Part shown: positions 7,217-9,397 of the stretch, one piece after another
Numbering within the stretch: the stretch's first letter is position 1
Layout: each line of letters opens with the position of its first letter
NCBI GenBank assembly: GCA_003354225.1
Contig: PIVH01000042.1
Span: 1 to 9,397, forward strand
DNA: 9,397 bases
Origin: Globobulimina sp.
Lineage: Eukaryota; Foraminifera; Rotaliida
Reading direction: 5' to 3'
Program-made: the position numbers and the translations under genes
The notes under the pieces: generated by a model
Told to the model about the DNA's origin: nothing
Seen by the model: only the letters and a program-made list of their open reading frames with translations
Databases searched by the model: none

Positions 7217-8898
7217 ATGGTCGTAAAACAATGCACAGAATTTATAAGGAAATTACTCACAAACTACAGATGGAAGGGATATGTATCGGGAGCAATAGCT
7301 ATGTTGCCACTTTATTTAATTTCACGATATTTGTTTTTAAAAATACGACAAAGATATATCTTAAAATCACGTGCACCAAATGGCCCTATTGGATGGATTC
7401 CATTCTTGAACAGTATACCAATGGTCATATCACATGGCATGGTCGAATTTCATAAAACTATCGTTCATCGATATGGCGTTGTTTGTTCGTATTCAATTGG
7501 CTTATTGCAAATATTATATTCAACGGACCAAAAAAACAAGATACAACATTAGGAAATACAGAATTTCCTCATCCAAAAGGATTTGTTGAGTCGAACCATC
7601 ACAGGAATTTATTTGGAAACAATTTTGTTTCAATTCGAAACCTAAAGCGGTTATTTTCCCACCAATCATTAACTTATAAATATTTAAATATTGGCATCAC
7701 AAAATCGTTGAATAAATTGATATCTAATCAATTAGATAATGAAATAGTTGATGTTGAAGGACTTATCAAACCGTTGCATTTTTCTGTTCTCTGGTATGCC
7801 ATAACCGGTTAAGTCACGTGGGTTAAGTGATATGTTCAGTTTTATTTTAATATTTGTAATGGCAAATCATTATATTTGCAAAGGAGTAAATATAGATTCA
7901 TTGGATGATAAATTATGGACGGATTTCTATGAAATATCGAAACCAGTCTTTAAACAAATTGTTGATAAGAATTATCCAAATTTAATGTTTGGCAGAAAAG
8001 CAAAAAAACTAAATTCAAAGATTAATTTTAATGATAATACGCCATTATTTTCACCGAAATATAAATTATGTTTTTTTATCGATAGATTTATAACAAAACA
8101 CAATAAAAACTTATTGCAAAATAAAAATGCATTTTATGCAAAATTAATGGATCAACATTTTGATAATAACTCATTGGATCAACCCAGAAACGAATATTAT
8201 ACAAAGAATGAATTGTTATTTGATATTTCGACAATGTTGTTTGCGGGAATAGATACAATAAATTCTGTCATGCATTCACTGATAATAAATATTTGTAAAT
8301 ATCAATATATTCAAGAAAGTATTTCTAACGAATTAATAAATATATTTAAAAATAATAATGAAACGTATTTTGATTCAAAAATATTACAAAATGAATTTTA
8401 CGCTTATTTCCGCCATATTCACCCATAATAATTGGAATTATAAGAATTGCAAAAAATGCTATTGCTGTAAATGTAACAGATTCGGAAACACGAATGATTG
8501 CAAAAGGCAGTTCATTCCAAAATAATTTGATTGGAATACATTATAATGATAAATATTGGGGCAATAAAGACGAAGGCATTAAAGCGAATGCATTGTATTT
8601 GAACAATTTCAAAGATTCAAACGGTAATTTTATGAAATCTAAGAATTTATTTACTTTTGGTGCTGGCCCCAGAATGTGTCCTGGAATGCACTTTACATTG
8701 AAAGAAATTTATATATTATTTGCACATTTTATATTTGAATATAAAATGGTATTTGATCCAAATGATGAAAATGTAAAAAATAAACAAATCAACGACATTG
8801 AAATTAAATTAACACATTATCCAAGGACTGGTTCACCGATTCTTTGTGCCGCACCAAATATAAAAGTAAAATTTATCAACAGAAGTAAATATGTTTAG
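7217..8898 (+). CDS. Microsomal-type cytochrome P450 with one intron and two one-base frame breaks
   Basis: P450s use heme to insert oxygen into lipids and foreign compounds, usually on the ER membrane. From the ATG at 7217 there is an N-terminal membrane anchor (residues about 22-43), then the proline/glycine hinge APNGPIGWIP, the beta-1 region (HRYGVV...LLQILYSTD), LFSHQSL, KLWTDFYEISKP, the oxygen-binding I-helix LFAGIDT (AGIDT at 8243-8257), the K-helix/LRLFPP region (8393-8415), and the heme loop FGAGPRMCPG with the axial cysteine at 8677-8679. The intron at 7794-7839 splices cleanly. Two breaks remain: one base is missing at or near the A run 7530-7536, and one at the T run 8396-8399, inside the ExxR motif. 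Counting one base back at each place gives about 545 residues, normal for the family. The PERF motif reads LNNF. It is either a damaged gene or, more likely, a gene with homopolymer miscounts. Confidence 0.88.
7794..7839 (+). other. Intron of the P450 gene (46 bases)
   Basis: It starts GTATGCC and ends GTTCAG. Splicing after the second base of a codon gives FSVLC-FILIFVMANHY in frame, bridging the stop at 7810-7812 and linking two reading frames that both carry P450 sequence. Unlike the other two breaks in this gene, this one is fully explained by an intron. Confidence 0.85.
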
Positions 8899-9397
8899 TT
8901 TTCTTAAGTTTTTTAAAAAATAGATGATGATACTTTTTTGTATCTGTGAACAGCTATTGGTTTTAGGCATTTTTTCACATTTCTATCATTATTTATTTAT
9001 CTCTTTTTGAATATTTTTTGTTGTATTATGTAAATTTTTTTTGAACACGGGGGGTAATTAAGGTGGATTGCAATTTAAATAATTATTTGGAAACACTTGT
9101 GTATGATCGTTGAATATATGTTTGTGGAATATCGTCATTTATTTGTGTTTTTGTTTTTTTTCTATAAGATAAGCACGGCCGTAATTTTTTAACACTTTCC
9201 TTTTAGAATCTATCTGATTGATACAACACACACACAATACCAAAAGAGCAAAGCAAGCAAAATGACGAAAGAGTTCGTGTGCTCACTGTGCTGATGCCTA
9301 TAAGTTTGGTCGAAAGCAATTGTCTATTTATCGTTTTTTATACATTCTGAATGCATAAAATAACGTAAACAAAGCAATTAAGTCCAGCACAAACATT
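8899..9397. other. Intergenic region after the P450 gene
   Basis: About 500 bases without a convincing gene. It is T-rich on the plus strand. A small hairpin GATAC-TTTTTT-GTATC lies at 8929-8944 near the expected P450 3' end. A short CA microsatellite is at 9226-9236. A CTTTCCTTTTAG at about 9195-9206 resembles a splice acceptor. A possible start of another gene is at 9262. Confidence 0.5.
9262..9291 (+). CDS. Possible first exon of a further gene (low confidence)
   Basis: An ATG in A-rich context (AGCAAAATGACG) opens a frame of ten codons, MTKEFVCSLC, before TGA. The CSLC pair is the kind of cysteine spacing that begins a RING- or zinc-finger-type domain. If real, the exon would have to splice before the stop to sequence at or beyond the right edge. 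Too short to be confident. Confidence 0.2.

Noticed and set aside
7485-7552. An intron explaining the first P450 frame break
   Set aside because: The candidate joins either make a stop or keep the wrong frame. The one in-frame option (7485-7540) would remove the well-matched beta-1 segment, so a one-base loss in the A run is the simpler reading.
7530-8399. Programmed frameshifting in the P450 gene
   Set aside because: Two separate shifts in a housekeeping-type enzyme without a slippery heptamer plus structure at both sites is less likely than homopolymer errors or mutation.

Overview
The window looks like nuclear DNA of a single-celled eukaryote. It is AT-rich, its genes carry very short GT-AG introns (46, 52 and 67 bases where the flanking protein families fix the joins), one 3' end has an AATAAA signal, and one gene encodes alpha-tubulin. 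The tubulin is unusually divergent. That, with the compact introns, fits a foraminiferan such as Reticulomyxa, but this placement is inference. Several open frames only reach their listed length through TTG or GTG starts; I moved those starts to the first plausible ATG or left the 5' end open.

Layout. From 1 to 1442 (minus) is a two-exon alpha-tubulin gene that runs off the left edge. From 1443 to 1631 is a short divergent promoter region with three TAAATCGCCG repeats and a 14-base palindrome. From 1632 to 3110 (plus) is a secreted orphan protein with a signal peptide, followed by a poly(A) signal. From 3263 to 3499 (minus) is a recent partial copy of the tubulin gene, intron included. From about 3579 to 4118 (plus) is an orphan reading frame whose 5' end is unresolved. 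It overlaps by one base the start of a five-pass membrane protein (4118-5134). A 16-base inverted repeat with one mismatch (5148-5203) follows. From 5275 to 7024 (plus) is a two-exon, membrane-anchored PhoD-like phosphatase homologue that has lost most of its metal-site residues. From 7217 to 8898 (plus) is a microsomal-type cytochrome P450 with one intron and two one-base frame breaks, both at homopolymer runs. From 8899 to 9397 there is no clear gene, apart from a possible first exon at 9262.

The genes do not form an obvious pathway or operon. The main points of interest are a divergent alpha-tubulin lacking the catalytic glutamate that acts on beta-tubulin GTP, a PhoD-fold pseudoenzyme, and a P450 whose breaks look more like homopolymer miscounts than decay. 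I found no rRNA, tRNA, CRISPR array or complete mobile element.
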